From: Staphylococcus sp. NRL 16/872
Lineage (GTDB): Bacteria; Bacillota; Bacilli; Staphylococcales; Staphylococcaceae
DNA length: 64,000 nt
Reading direction: 5' to 3'
Assembly: GCF_022815905.2 (NCBI RefSeq)
Contig: NZ_CP119327.1
Coordinates: 434,001-498,000 of the forward strand
Below are positions 8,369 to 17,008 of the stretch, one piece after another (the first letter of the stretch is position 1; each line of letters opens with the position of its first letter). A program made the position numbers and the translations under genes. The notes beneath the pieces are model-generated. The model did not search any database, had not been told where the DNA came from, and saw nothing but the letters and a program-made list of their open reading frames with translations.

Positions 8369-8590
8369 GCGTGTTACTATTAAATTAGGCATAAGCAAAT
8401 AAGAGATTAAGGCAGATTAAACGTCTTAATTAGGATACAAAATGACTATAATATTACATATTTAGTAATGATTGTATGAATTTGTATCCTTGAAAGTAGA
8501 GAAGACGACGGGACAGGTTGCACTCATTAAGTTGAGTAAGAACTGAGCTTACGTTTTCTTAAACATACTTTTCTCTTTTTGCTTATGTCT
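8369..8590 (+). ncRNA. Structured ptsG leader with RAT-type antiterminator element (RsaK-like)
   Basis: GTGTTACTATTAAATTAGGC (8371-8390), followed by ATAAG, resembles the ribonucleic antiterminator (RAT) element bound by GlcT-type regulators. The leader also holds three local stems: ATTAAGGC/GTCTTAAT (8407-8431), AGGATACAAA/TTTGTATCCT (8432-8490) and GAAGACG/CGTTTTC. The 3' part of the RAT region (GCATAAGCAAATAAGAG) is complementary to CTCTTTTTGCTTATGT near 8572-8587, giving an alternative long-range helix followed by a U-rich stretch. In S. aureus the glcA leader was described as RsaK and is controlled by GlcT antitermination. The homology call is by position and motif. Confidence 0.6.
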
Positions 8591-8640
8591 TATTTGTTGT
8601 CATAAAGTTCATAAAATGAATTCAGAAGGGAATAGGACTT

Positions 8641-10707
8641 ATGTTTAAGAAGTTTTTCGGTCAATTGCAACGTATTGGTAAAGCGCTAATGTTACCAGTT
8701 GCGATTTTACCAGCTGCTGGTATTTTACTTGCGTTCGGTAATGCGATGCATAATGAACAATTAGTTAAACTAGCACCATGGTTAAAAATGGATGTCTTCG
8801 TAATGATTTCATCTGTCATGGAAGCAGCTGGACAAATTATCTTTGATAACTTACCGTTGCTATTTGCAGTCGGTACAGCACTTGGACTAGTTGGTGGTGA
8901 CGGGGTTGCCGCTTTAGCTGCTTTAGTAGGTTACTTAATTATGAATGCAACAATGGGTAAAGTTATGCATATCACAATTGATGATATTTATAGCTATGCT
9001 AATGGCGCAAAAGAATTAAGTCAAGCTAATAAATTACCAGCGAATGCTTTAATTTTAGGGATTCCAACACTTCAAACAGGTGTGTTTGGCGGTATCATCA
9101 TGGGGGCACTTGCAGCATGGTGTTATAATAAATACTACAATATTACGTTACCAGCTTTCTTAGGATTCTTTGCAGGTAAACGTTTCGTACCAATTGTTAC
9201 GTCAGTCGTAGCAATCATCACAGGTATCGTATTAAGTTTCGTTTGGCCACCAATCCAAGATGGTTTGAACGGATTATCTAATTTCTTATTAAATAAAAAC
9301 TTAACACTAACAACATTTATCTTTGGTATTATTGAACGTTCATTAATTCCATTTGGTTTACATCACATCTTCTATGCACCATTCTGGTTTGAATTTGGTC
9401 AATATAAAGACCATGCAGGCGACTTAATTCGTGGTGACCAACGTATTTGGATGGCACAATTAAAAGATGGTGTACCATTTACAGCTGGGGCATTCACAAC
9501 TGGTAAATATCCATTTATGATGTTCGGACTTCCAGCTGCAGCTTTAGCAATCTATAAAAATGCACGCCCAGAACGTAAAAAAGTTGTTGGTGGTTTAATG
9601 TTATCAGCAGCTTTAACATCGTTCTTAACTGGTATCACTGAGCCATTAGAATTCTCATTCTTATTTGTTGCACCATTATTATATGTCATTCACGTATTCT
9701 TAGCGGGTACATCATTCTTAGTAATGCATCTTTTAGATGTGAAAATTGGTATGACATTCTCTGGCGGCTTTATTGATTACATTCTTTATGGTTTATTAAA
9801 CTGGGATCGCACACATGCTTTATTAGTCATTCCAGTAGGTATTGTTTACGCGGTTGTTTATTACTTCTTATTTAGTTTTGCAATTAAGAAATTTAATCTT
9901 AAAACACCAGGTCGTGAAGACCAAGAACAAGAAATGCGTAACTCAAGTGTTGCGAAATTACCATTTGACGTTTTAGACGCTATGGGTGGTAAAGAAAACA
10001 TCAAACACTTAGATGCATGTATCACACGTTTACGTGTTGAAGTAAATGATAAATCTAAAGTTGATGTACAAGGATTAAAAGCATTAGGTGCTTCAGGCGT
10101 ACTTGAAGTCGGAAACAATATGCAAGCAATCTTTGGTCCTAAATCTGACCAAATTAAGCATGATATGGCGTTAATCATGAAAGGTGAAATCACTAAACCT
10201 AGTGAAACAACTGTGACTGAAGAAGTTTCAGATGAACCTGTACATGTTGAAGATGTGAAAGAAACAGAAATTTATGCGCCAGGTACAGGACACATTATTC
10301 CATTATCAGAAGTGCCTGATAAAGTATTCTCTGAAAAAATGATGGGTGATGGCGTTGGATTTGTTCCAGAAAAAGGAGAAATCGTAGCACCATTTGATGG
10401 TACGGTTAAGACTATTTTCCCAACTAAACATGCAATTGGTTTAGAGTCAGATAGTGGTGTAGAAGTCTTAATTCACATTGGTATCGATACGGTGAAATTG
10501 AACGGTGAAGGTTTCGAAAGTTTAGTTAATGCGAATGAGCCTGTAACACAAGGTCAACCTTTAATGAAGATTAACTTAGCGTACTTAGAAGAACATGCAC
10601 CTAGCATCGTAACACCAGTTATCATCACAAATTTAGGCGACAAAACTTTGACAGTTGAAGATGTTAAGTCAGTTGATCCTGGTAAAGCAATTATGAAAAT
10701 TAAATAG
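8641..10707 (+). CDS. ptsG: PTS glucose-specific EIICBA permease
   Basis: 688 residues with all three PTS modules fused. EIIC occupies residues 1 to about 425 with about ten membrane segments and a [12 protein letters not shown] signature. EIIB follows at about 440-515 with the phosphorylated Cys in [15 protein letters not shown] is at about 535-688 with the His in [14 protein letters not shown]. The enzyme imports glucose and phosphorylates it to glucose 6-phosphate. The order C-B-A and the length fit staphylococcal PtsG/GlcA. Expression is probably controlled by CcpA and GlcT through the promoter and leader described separately. The ribosome site is GAAGGG about 10 bases upstream. A terminator follows. 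Confidence 0.95.
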   Translation: MFKKFFGQLQRIGKALMLPVAILPAAGILLAFGNAMHNEQLVKLAPWLKMDVFVMISSVMEAAGQIIFDNLPLLFAVGTALGLVGGDGVAALAALVGYLIMNATMGKVMHITIDDIYSYANGAKELSQANKLPANALILGIPTLQTGVFGGIIMGALAAWCYNKYYNITLPAFLGFFAGKRFVPIVTSVVAIITGIVLSFVWPPIQDGLNGLSNFLLNKNLTLTTFIFGIIERSLIPFGLHHIFYAPFWFEFGQYKDHAGDLIRGDQRIWMAQLKDGVPFTAGAFTTGKYPFMMFGLPAAALAIYKNARPERKKVVGGLMLSAALTSFLTGITEPLEFSFLFVAPLLYVIHVFLAGTSFLVMHLLDVKIGMTFSGGFIDYILYGLLNWDRTHALLVIPVGIVYAVVYYFLFSFAIKKFNLKTPGREDQEQEMRNSSVAKLPFDVLDAMGGKENIKHLDACITRLRVEVNDKSKVDVQGLKALGASGVLEVGNNMQAIFGPKSDQIKHDMALIMKGEITKPSETTVTEEVSDEPVHVEDVKETEIYAPGTGHIIPLSEVPDKVFSEKMMGDGVGFVPEKGEIVAPFDGTVKTIFPTKHAIGLESDSGVEVLIHIGIDTVKLNGEGFESLVNANEPVTQGQPLMKINLAYLEEHAPSIVTPVIITNLGDKTLTVEDVKSVDPGKAIMKIK

Positions 10708-10716
10708 ATGAAGAAT

Positions 10717-10757
10717 AAATCCTGATGGTAGTTCATCTACTGTCAGGATTTTTAATT
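10717..10757 (+). terminator. Terminator of ptsG
   Basis: AAATCCTGATGGTAG-loop-CTACTGTCAGGATTT followed by TTTAATTTT, just after the ptsG stop. Confidence 0.88.
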
Positions 10758-10845
10758 TTAAAAAGTAAAAGTAAACATGATGAAAATTTAAGGGTAAGGG
10801 CGTAAAATAAAAGTGTAGAATGATTTATAAAAGGAGTTAAATATT

Positions 10846-11256
10846 ATGTCTGAAGAAGGTTTATTAGTAGCTGAAAAAGAAATAGAAGTGAATAACTATG
10901 ATATTGATGCTATGGGTATAGTAAGCAATATCGTCTATGTGCGTTGGTTCGAGGATTTGCGTACAATTTTCATTAATGAATATATGACATTCTCTGAGAT
11001 GATGAAACAACACATTTCTCCAATATTAATGAGAACTGAAGTGGATTACAAAGTACCTATTACGATTCATGACAAACCTGTAGGACGTTGTTGGTATGTT
11101 AAAAGCAGTCGTTTAAAATGGGTCTTTAAATTTGAAATTGCTTCAGGTGACAAAGTGCATTGCGTGGGTTACCAAACAGGTGGTTTCTTTGATTTGGAAC
11201 AACAAAAGATTACTAAGATGCCAGAAGTATTCCAAAATCTTCTTAAAAAAGATTAA
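10846..11256 (+). CDS. Acyl-CoA thioesterase, 4HBT hot-dog family
   Basis: 136 residues, a single hot-dog domain. The start contains the 4-hydroxybenzoyl-CoA thioesterase pattern YDIDAMGIVSNIVYVRWFED (residues about 19-38), in which the Asp/Asn region near the long helix forms the active site. Such enzymes hydrolyse short or medium acyl-CoA thioesters in the cytoplasm; the natural substrate is not known. AAAGGAG precedes the ATG. The thioredoxin-like gene follows after about 24 bases without a terminator, so the two probably share a transcript. In memory this pair follows ptsG in S. aureus as well. Confidence 0.85.
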   Translation: MSEEGLLVAEKEIEVNNYDIDAMGIVSNIVYVRWFEDLRTIFINEYMTFSEMMKQHISPILMRTEVDYKVPITIHDKPVGRCWYVKSSRLKWVFKFEIASGDKVHCVGYQTGGFFDLEQQKITKMPEVFQNLLKKD

Positions 11257-11280
11257 ATATTTGAGGTAGAGGTGAGCTTA

Positions 11281-11607
11281 ATGACAGAACAACTTAACAG
11301 TATAGAACAATTTCATCAATTTATAGAGACACATCCGTTAGCCGTCATCCATGTTATGCGTGACCATTGTTCAGTATGTCATGCTGTATTACCTCAAATT
11401 CAAGATATTGTAAGCGAATATAGTCATGCTACGTTTGGCGTCATTAATCAATCTAAAGTGGAAGCCATCGCTGGAGAGTTATCTATTTTTACTGTACCAG
11501 TAGATTTAATCTTTTTAGATGGAAAAGAAATGCACCGACAAGCACGCTTTATTGACATGCAAAGCTTTGAACATCAACTACAATTGATGAACGACAGTTT
11601 ACAATAA
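11281..11607 (+). CDS. Thioredoxin-like protein
   Basis: 108 residues with a thioredoxin fold and the redox motif CSVC near residue 35 (preceded by MRDH). The cis-Pro region is FTVPVDLIF. It is a small cytoplasmic thiol protein of the YtpP type; the active-site pair CSVC differs from the classical CGPC, so its redox partner may differ. The start at ATG 11281 uses AGAGGTGAG as ribosome site; an in-frame GTG at 11272 is possible but lies within that site. It probably shares a transcript with the thioesterase gene. A strong bidirectional terminator follows. Confidence 0.85.
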   Translation: MTEQLNSIEQFHQFIETHPLAVIHVMRDHCSVCHAVLPQIQDIVSEYSHATFGVINQSKVEAIAGELSIFTVPVDLIFLDGKEMHRQARFIDMQSFEHQLQLMNDSLQ

Positions 11608-11657
11608 AATAAAGCTCTAATCACTATTTGTTAACTATAGCGATTAGAGCTTTATTT
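11608..11657. terminator. Bidirectional terminator between thioredoxin-like gene and ldh
   Basis: A 16-bp inverted repeat (AAATAAAGCTCTAATC and its complement) with A and T runs on either side lies exactly between two convergent genes, serving both. Confidence 0.9.
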
Positions 11658-12620
11658 TTAGATATATTTATCTATAATTGCATCCGCACGTTGTTGGTAT
11701 TCTACGATGATTTCGCCAGATTGTTGAAGTTTTGATAGTTCTTCTTCTGATAGTTCTAATTCAATGATTCGATCAGCACCATTACCATTTATGATGGTAG
11801 GTGTACCAATATATAAATCATTCAGACCATATTCTCCTTCAACATAACTTGATACATTCATAATGATATTTTTATTAAAAAGAATGGCTTCTACTATGCG
11901 AACTAAACTCAAAGAAATACCAAAATTGGTTGTGCCTTTTCGAACATAGATATCGTAACCAACTTGTGTAGTTTGAGTTGAGATAGACTCTTTAAAAGAT
12001 GTGATATTTGTATCATTACTAAGTAACTTTAATACTGGTTCTCCGGCTATTTGAGCATGTGACCAAACATGCACTTGTGAATCACCATGTTCACCTATGA
12101 CTGGGGCATAGACATTGTGAGGTGCTACATCAAATGTACGACTTAAGAAGAATTCGAAGCGTGCAGTATCAAGAGATGTACCTGAGCCAATTATTTTGTT
12201 TTTTGGAAAGTCTGATATACGTTTAGTGACATAGCTCATAATATCAACGGGGTTTGAAGGTAATACAAAATAACCATCAAAACCGTTAGCGATGACTTGT
12301 TGGATTATAGGTATAAAGATATTCACGTTATCTACGAGAAGTTTGAGACGGGTCTCTCCTTTATCCAATTTAGCACTTGCACAAATGACCACAATATCCG
12401 CATCAGCACAATCGGTATATGTTCCCACATGAACATCAACGAAGTTGTCACTAAAAGGTGTCGCATGATTTAAATCCCACACATCAGCTTTGGCTTTATC
12501 TTCGTCAATATCAATGATGGCAAGTTCGTCTACTAACCCTTTTGCTACGATAGCATGTGCAAAAGCAGAGCCTACATAGCCGCTCCCAATAAGTACAATT
12601 TTATTACGTGTCACAGGCAA
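11658..12620 (-). CDS. ldh: L-lactate dehydrogenase
   Basis: 320 residues, the usual length for bacterial NAD-dependent L-LDH. The Rossmann motif GSGYVGSAFA is at residues about 12-21, followed by the NAD-specific Asp (IIDID). Catalytic residues are visible in the substrate Arg of KGETRLKLL, in NPVDIMSYV, and in GEHGDSQ (catalytic His). The enzyme reduces pyruvate to L-lactate and regenerates NAD+. It is one of two lactate-forming enzymes here; Ddh at 45.3 kb makes the D-form. The start is TTG with a weak AAGTAGG site; GTG two codons later is an alternative. No Rex palindrome was found just upstream, unlike ddh. It may be the second L-LDH (ldh2 type), but this is not certain. Confidence 0.9.
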   Translation of the reverse strand: MPVTRNKIVLIGSGYVGSAFAHAIVAKGLVDELAIIDIDEDKAKADVWDLNHATPFSDNFVDVHVGTYTDCADADIVVICASAKLDKGETRLKLLVDNVNIFIPIIQQVIANGFDGYFVLPSNPVDIMSYVTKRISDFPKNKIIGSGTSLDTARFEFFLSRTFDVAPHNVYAPVIGEHGDSQVHVWSHAQIAGEPVLKLLSNDTNITSFKESISTQTTQVGYDIYVRKGTTNFGISLSLVRIVEAILFNKNIIMNVSSYVEGEYGLNDLYIGTPTIINGNGADRIIELELSEEELSKLQQSGEIIVEYQQRADAIIDKYI

Positions 12621-12788
12621 TAACCTACTTTCTTTATAAAGTTTGAAAATTCTTATAATTTAGTATAAGAATACCATTTTGTTAAAAAAAGAAAAACCCT
12701 AGAACGCTCCATCATCTCGTAATGTATTTTACTAAAATAATGCAATATAAAGGTTTATAATTAATAGGTGTATAGGAGGACGGTATAA

Positions 12789-13760
12789 ATGAAAAAAAGA
12801 TTATTATCAGTGATGACTTCAGGAATATTAGGTTTCCTTGCTTATATTAAAGTTAAAGAAAAACGTAGTTACCAAAGTTATCTAAGAGAGAAATTTATTC
12901 GAATGTCAGGTATGAAAAAGACTTTCGAGAATATAGAAGATGCGAAAAAAGCATTAGAAGTAACAAAAGATATAACTGCTGGTAAATATGGTGGTACGAG
13001 TTATGAGTTTGAACATGATGTTAGAATTAAAGATTGGCATGGTTCATTAACTTATATTGTGAATGATGCGCGCGATCGCCAACAAAAAGTTGTGCTATAT
13101 GTCCATGGTGGGGCTTGGTTCCAAGATCCATTAGAAGAACATTTTCAATTTATTGATAAATTAGCTGGAGAATTGAATGCTAAAATTGTGATGCCAGTTT
13201 ATCCTAAAGTGCCCCATCGCGATTACCGTACTACGTTTCAATTATTAACAGATCTTTATGAAAAACAACTTATGTTAGTAGATAGAGCGAGCCAAATTAC
13301 AATTATGGGTGATTCTGCTGGTGCACAAATTGCATTATCATTCGCACAATATATAAAGGAAACGGCTCAATTACAACAACCTGGTCATCTTGTCTTAGTA
13401 TCACCAGTATTGGATGCTACGTTTAGTAATCCAGAAGCAAAAGAATATGAAAAAATTGATCCAATGCTTGGTATTGAGGGAAGTAAATACTTTATTGAGT
13501 TATGGGCAGGCGACTTACCTATTGAAGACTACCGCATTTCACCAATCAATGGTGATTTAGAAGGATTAGGTCGTATTTCAATCTTTATCGGTACTAAAGA
13601 AACGTTGTATCCTGATGCAGTAAAATTATCTAAGATGTTAAGTGAAAAAGGGATAGATCATGATTTCACACCAGGCTATAACTTATTCCATATTTATCCA
13701 GTCTTCCCATTACCTGAACAACAAAAGTTCTTTGAACAATTAAAGAAAATCATTAAATAA
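12789..13760 (+). CDS. Alpha/beta hydrolase, hormone-sensitive-lipase-like esterase with N-terminal membrane anchor
   Basis: 323 residues. The first 20 residues form a hydrophobic anchor or uncleaved signal after MKKR. The hydrolase core shows the oxyanion HGGAWF motif near residue 106, the nucleophile elbow GDSAGAQIAL near residue 177, an Asp in the DPM/YPDAV region, and a His in FHIYPVF near residue 300, so the triad is complete. It probably cleaves short-chain esters or acetyl groups; the substrate is unknown. AGGAGG lies 8 bases before the ATG. It stands alone between a divergent ldh and its own terminator. Confidence 0.88.
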   Translation: MKKRLLSVMTSGILGFLAYIKVKEKRSYQSYLREKFIRMSGMKKTFENIEDAKKALEVTKDITAGKYGGTSYEFEHDVRIKDWHGSLTYIVNDARDRQQKVVLYVHGGAWFQDPLEEHFQFIDKLAGELNAKIVMPVYPKVPHRDYRTTFQLLTDLYEKQLMLVDRASQITIMGDSAGAQIALSFAQYIKETAQLQQPGHLVLVSPVLDATFSNPEAKEYEKIDPMLGIEGSKYFIELWAGDLPIEDYRISPINGDLEGLGRISIFIGTKETLYPDAVKLSKMLSEKGIDHDFTPGYNLFHIYPVFPLPEQQKFFEQLKKIIK

Positions 13761-13778
13761 TATTTCATTGTGAGTTAG

Positions 13779-13818
13779 GGCTGTCTTTATAATTAATTTT
13801 ATAAGACAGTCTTTTTTA
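13779..13818 (+). terminator. Terminator of the esterase gene
   Basis: GCTGTCTTTATAA...TTATAAGACAGT stem followed by CTTTTTT, about 20 bases past the stop. Confidence 0.82.
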
Positions 13819-13973
13819 CATTGGATCATTGTATAAATATTTTATTTAGTTTATATGTAAATCTAATGTATATGATTATTTAGTTTGTGTAAAATCAATT
13901 TTCTGGAAAATAATGGGGGAAAGGTGCTACTAGATACGTGAGTATCATATTATTTTTTTGAGGAGGAACTAAA

Positions 13974-14096
13974 ATGTCTGATAACCAAAAAATGAGTCAT
14001 GAAGAAGCGGATAAAAAAGGTGGCAATGCTACAGCGAAGAATCATGACAAAGAATTCTATCAAGAAATTGGCGAAAAAGGCGGTAAAAATTCATAA
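13974..14096 (+). CDS. 40-residue KGG-repeat stress peptide (GsiB/YciG-like)
   Basis: A small hydrophilic peptide of 40 residues with two KGG motifs: EEADKKGGNAT and QEIGEKGGKNS, each preceded by an acidic helix with a conserved Phe/Tyr-like residue between them. This pattern is typical of the KGG stress proteins of Bacillus (GsiB) and of small staphylococcal general stress proteins. A strong GAGGAGG ribosome site lies 7 bases before the ATG, and a terminator follows, so it is a real gene despite its size. SigB control is usual for the family, but I do not see a convincing SigB promoter. Confidence 0.85.
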   Translation: MSDNQKMSHEEADKKGGNATAKNHDKEFYQEIGEKGGKNS

Positions 14097-14123
14097 CTAT
14101 GATTGCCTTTAACATAATGAAAT

Positions 14124-14170
14124 AGAGAGTGGGATGAAGTAAAGTTACGTTATCCTGCTCTCTTTAATTT
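14124..14170. terminator. Terminator between KGG peptide gene and DMT transporter gene
   Basis: AGAGAGTGGGAT...ATCCTGCTCTCT forms a 12-bp stem (two G-T pairs), followed by TTTAATTTTT. The two flanking genes converge on it. Confidence 0.8.
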
Positions 14171-14174
14171 TTAG

Positions 14175-15089
14175 CTATAATGTTTCGGGTTGCTTTTTCA
14201 GAGATAATATTAAAATCAATACTAGAATTATAGCAATACCGACAACTTGTATAGGTTTAAATGAAACATCCAACCATAATGCACTTGTAATTACGGCAAT
14301 CACAGGTTCAATCGTACCTAGAAGTGTTGTTTCTTTCGGTGAAAGGTATTGTAAACTATCAATAAATAAGTAGAAAGCTAAGGCAGTGCCTGCAATAATT
14401 CCAAATATTAAATAGAAAATCGTTGAAATACTTAAATTACTAGTATGGATGTGCCAAATTGGATGTTTAAAATTCATCGCAATTCCTGAAATAGCCATTG
14501 CCCAACCTACAATCAATAATGAAGGGAACTTTTCAAGTAAACCAGTAGCGTATATAGTATAAAATGCTAAAGCTAAGCCAGCGATGATACCCCAAATGAG
14601 ACTTGTAGGAGAAACGACTAAATGAGAAATCGAGCCGTTTGTTAAAAGTAAGAAAGTACCAATCAATGTCATGACGATAGCTAAAATATCAAATGGTCGA
14701 AATACGTCTAACCCACGAATGACAAACCAAATAATGATGTAAACGGGTGCTATATATTGCAACAAAGTAGCAACAGCTACATTTCCTGTAGCAATTGAAG
14801 CCATGTAAGCGTATTGTACAAATAACATACCTATCAAACTATAAATAAGTAAACTAATTAATGTTTTCATATTTTTAAGCACAATGAATATAGAGCGTTT
14901 TGGATATAATATTTTATAAATGCCTAGTAAAAAAACTCCACTTACAATGAGCCGTGCAGTAACGTACCAATCTACATCTATATCGCGTTGATTGAATAAA
15001 AAATCAGAAACGGTTCCACCTAACCCCCATAAAGTAGCACCAATTATAGCGAATAGCACACTTTTTAGTCTATGTTGCGTACGAGCCAT
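14175..15089 (-). CDS. DMT-superfamily permease, EamA family
   Basis: 304 residues with ten hydrophobic segments arranged as two EamA repeats (about residues 10-145 and 160-295). The typical motif near the end of each repeat is visible as LLQYIAPVYIIIW and LLGTIEPVIAVITSALW. Members export or import amino acids, nucleosides or other small metabolites; the substrate cannot be read from the sequence. GGAGGTG lies just upstream of the ATG. The gene is divergent from the AraC-type regulator next door, a common pairing in which the regulator controls the permease. Confidence 0.88.
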   Translation of the reverse strand: MARTQHRLKSVLFAIIGATLWGLGGTVSDFLFNQRDIDVDWYVTARLIVSGVFLLGIYKILYPKRSIFIVLKNMKTLISLLIYSLIGMLFVQYAYMASIATGNVAVATLLQYIAPVYIIIWFVIRGLDVFRPFDILAIVMTLIGTFLLLTNGSISHLVVSPTSLIWGIIAGLALAFYTIYATGLLEKFPSLLIVGWAMAISGIAMNFKHPIWHIHTSNLSISTIFYLIFGIIAGTALAFYLFIDSLQYLSPKETTLLGTIEPVIAVITSALWLDVSFKPIQVVGIAIILVLILILSLKKQPETL

Positions 15090-15212
15090 TCAATGCACCT
15101 CCATCTATTTTGTTAATTATAAATCTCATAATATAATGTTTATAAATAATAAAATACTCAAATAGTGATTAAAACTATCAAAATATTGAGGTGTTTCGAG
15201 GTGAGAAGACGT

Positions 15213-16085
15213 ATGATTATTACTGAAGATTTAGAAGAAAAGATTAATTATCCTGATGAACGTTGGCCTCACATCATTTTACATACTAAATTGAATGATA
15301 CATTGTTAGGATATATACCACTACATTGGCATTATGCTTTACAATTTATGTATGTAACTGAAGGTGTTATTCAAGTTAAGATTGCAGATAATGAGATAGT
15401 AATTGACCAAGGAGAAGGGCTATTTATTAATTCAAATATTGTCCATGAAATTCATGAAATAAATTCAAATTCCCGTTTTTACTGTTGGAACGTAGGTTTA
15501 CCTGATGCAACTGAATACATTAATTTTACATATATGAATTATATAATTGATCAAGCCTCTATGCTTCCATATATCAAATTAGAGAGAAATGTTGAAGAAG
15601 ATGCATGTTTGTTAAATAGTATTGAAAAAGTAGGACAGACTTATATTGCGCAACAAGGACATTATCAACTCGAAGTATTAAGTGAGTTTTACCGATCTCT
15701 AAATTATTTATTATTAATTATCGAGAAATATAATCAAACAAATCATTATTTTTTTGATCCAAGAGTTAAGCAATGTATTGAGTATTTACAAACTCATTAT
15801 AATAAAAAAGTAACGTTACAAGAGTTAAGTCAATTAATTCAAATAAGTGAAGCAGAAACGATTAAGTTATTTAAACGATTTGTAGGGGATACACCTTTTA
15901 ACTATCTTCAAAGTTATCGTTTGGAACAAAGTGCCAAACAATTAATGTATATGAAGTACAGTGTTACACAAGTAGCAATGACATGTGGTTTCTCCACGAC
16001 GAGTTATTTTATACAAATATTTAAACAAAAATATCAACTCACACCTAAACAATTTCAAATTCAATATGCGAAGGCGTTTAAATAA
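15213..16085 (+). CDS. AraC-family transcriptional regulator
   Basis: 290 residues. The N-terminal half is a cupin-like ligand domain (HWHYALQFMYVTEG...IDQGEGLFINSN, residues about 35-95). The C-terminal 100 residues are the double helix-turn-helix with LQELSQLIQISEAETIKLFK and the signature VAMTCGFSTTSYFIQIFKQK followed by TPKQF. The start at ATG 15213 is preferred over 15165 because CGAGGTGAG lies 8 bases upstream. Divergently placed from the EamA permease gene with a short AT-rich gap, it probably regulates that gene; the effector is unknown. Confidence 0.88.
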   Translation: MIITEDLEEKINYPDERWPHIILHTKLNDTLLGYIPLHWHYALQFMYVTEGVIQVKIADNEIVIDQGEGLFINSNIVHEIHEINSNSRFYCWNVGLPDATEYINFTYMNYIIDQASMLPYIKLERNVEEDACLLNSIEKVGQTYIAQQGHYQLEVLSEFYRSLNYLLLIIEKYNQTNHYFFDPRVKQCIEYLQTHYNKKVTLQELSQLIQISEAETIKLFKRFVGDTPFNYLQSYRLEQSAKQLMYMKYSVTQVAMTCGFSTTSYFIQIFKQKYQLTPKQFQIQYAKAFK

Positions 16086-16088
16086 AAT

Positions 16089-16139
16089 AAAGCAAGTACA
16101 TCTTTATCATTATTCGGATGAAGATGTACTTGCTTTTTT
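16089..16139 (+). terminator. Terminator after the AraC gene, overlapping the 3' end of the facing gene
   Basis: AAAGCAAGTACATCTT and its exact complement flank a 16-base loop and are followed by TTTTT. The right arm lies within the final codons of the convergent membrane-protein gene, so that gene's coding end doubles as part of the hairpin. Confidence 0.88.
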
Positions 16140-16418
16140 ATTATATGTATCTAAATTTTTAGAATGTGTATTTGGCGCCTTTTCGTTTTCGGCTAATTCA
16201 TTCGTTTTATTAGTTTTAATTTCACTCATATCTTCAGATGAAGATTTAGTTACATTATTAATATGATGTGGATCAGTGTCTAATACTGAACTACTCATAT
16301 CGTTACCTTGTAAACTGCCAATAAGAATGAAAATTAAATAACTCGAGCACGCAAGTAATATAAATGCTAGATAAATGCTAACGGCGATTTTTACGGGTTT
16401 AGACATAGATTTACTCAT
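16110..16418 (-). CDS. Small single-pass membrane protein with hydrophilic tail
   Basis: 102 residues from an ATG that has AGGAGG 6 bases upstream (an in-frame TTG one codon earlier is too close to it). Residues about 11-35 form one strong membrane helix; the remaining 65 residues are Ser/Asn/Lys/Glu-rich and probably disordered, ending KKASTSSSE. The orientation is probably tail-out after a basic start (MSKSMSKPVK). I recognise no family and give no function. The last codons lie within the terminator hairpin shared with the AraC gene, an unusual economy. Confidence 0.7.
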   Translation of the reverse strand: MSKSMSKPVKIAVSIYLAFILLACSSYLIFILIGSLQGNDMSSSVLDTDPHHINNVTKSSSEDMSEIKTNKTNELAENEKAPNTHSKNLDTYNKKASTSSSE

Positions 16419-17008
16419 CAAGTGCCTCCTAGATACAGATTATAAGCAAGCCTTTAAGTCTTTTAACTCTTCGACATCATAAAGCATCACATCTTCTTTA
16501 TAAATTAGTGATATATACGCATTTCGTCTTCACGATTAATCAAAGCTTTTTTAGTCTTCAATAATATAATTTACATGATCAATAATCTTTATACCGTTTT
16601 ATTCATGTTTAAGGTAACATCAAAATTTTAATTTAGTGTAAATAAAGAGTAAATATTTGATTTTTTACAAAAAGTATATGCAAATACTTAATCTGTTTAA
16701 AAAAGTATTCTATAATATTAAATGAATAAATATTTAAAATTTCTAAAAAAGTTTACAAACATAAATATTTTTTAACATTAAATTTACATTTTTAAAACTG
16801 ACAAAACATGGACGTGTTAGCATACCTTTATTAGAGGTAATAGTTTACTGTCTAAGTTTAGTGAATTTTTTCTAAGAATGAATTTAAACTAAAATTATTA
16901 AGCTAATCTATATTAATTATTTTATTTTCTTCATTTTTAAAATACATAATTGTTTAAAATGGTTTAAACACAACTTAATACAAAATCAATCAAAGAGAGG
17001 GCACTATT
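16419..17008. other. AT-rich gene-free stretch upstream of the cap operon
   Basis: About 590 bases without a credible gene. It is very AT-rich with many poly-A/T tracts. It must contain the promoter of capB, but I could not fix a -35/-10 pair with confidence. No repeat or hairpin stands out. Confidence 0.6.

Noticed and set aside
8369-8590. Idea that the ptsG leader is a T-box or a classical metabolite riboswitch
   Set aside because: No T-box sequence or known aptamer core is visible; the RAT-like motif and gene identity fit antitermination better.
13819-13973. SigB promoter before the KGG peptide gene
   Set aside because: A GTTTGT sequence occurs but no GGGTAT-type -10 box lies at the right distance.
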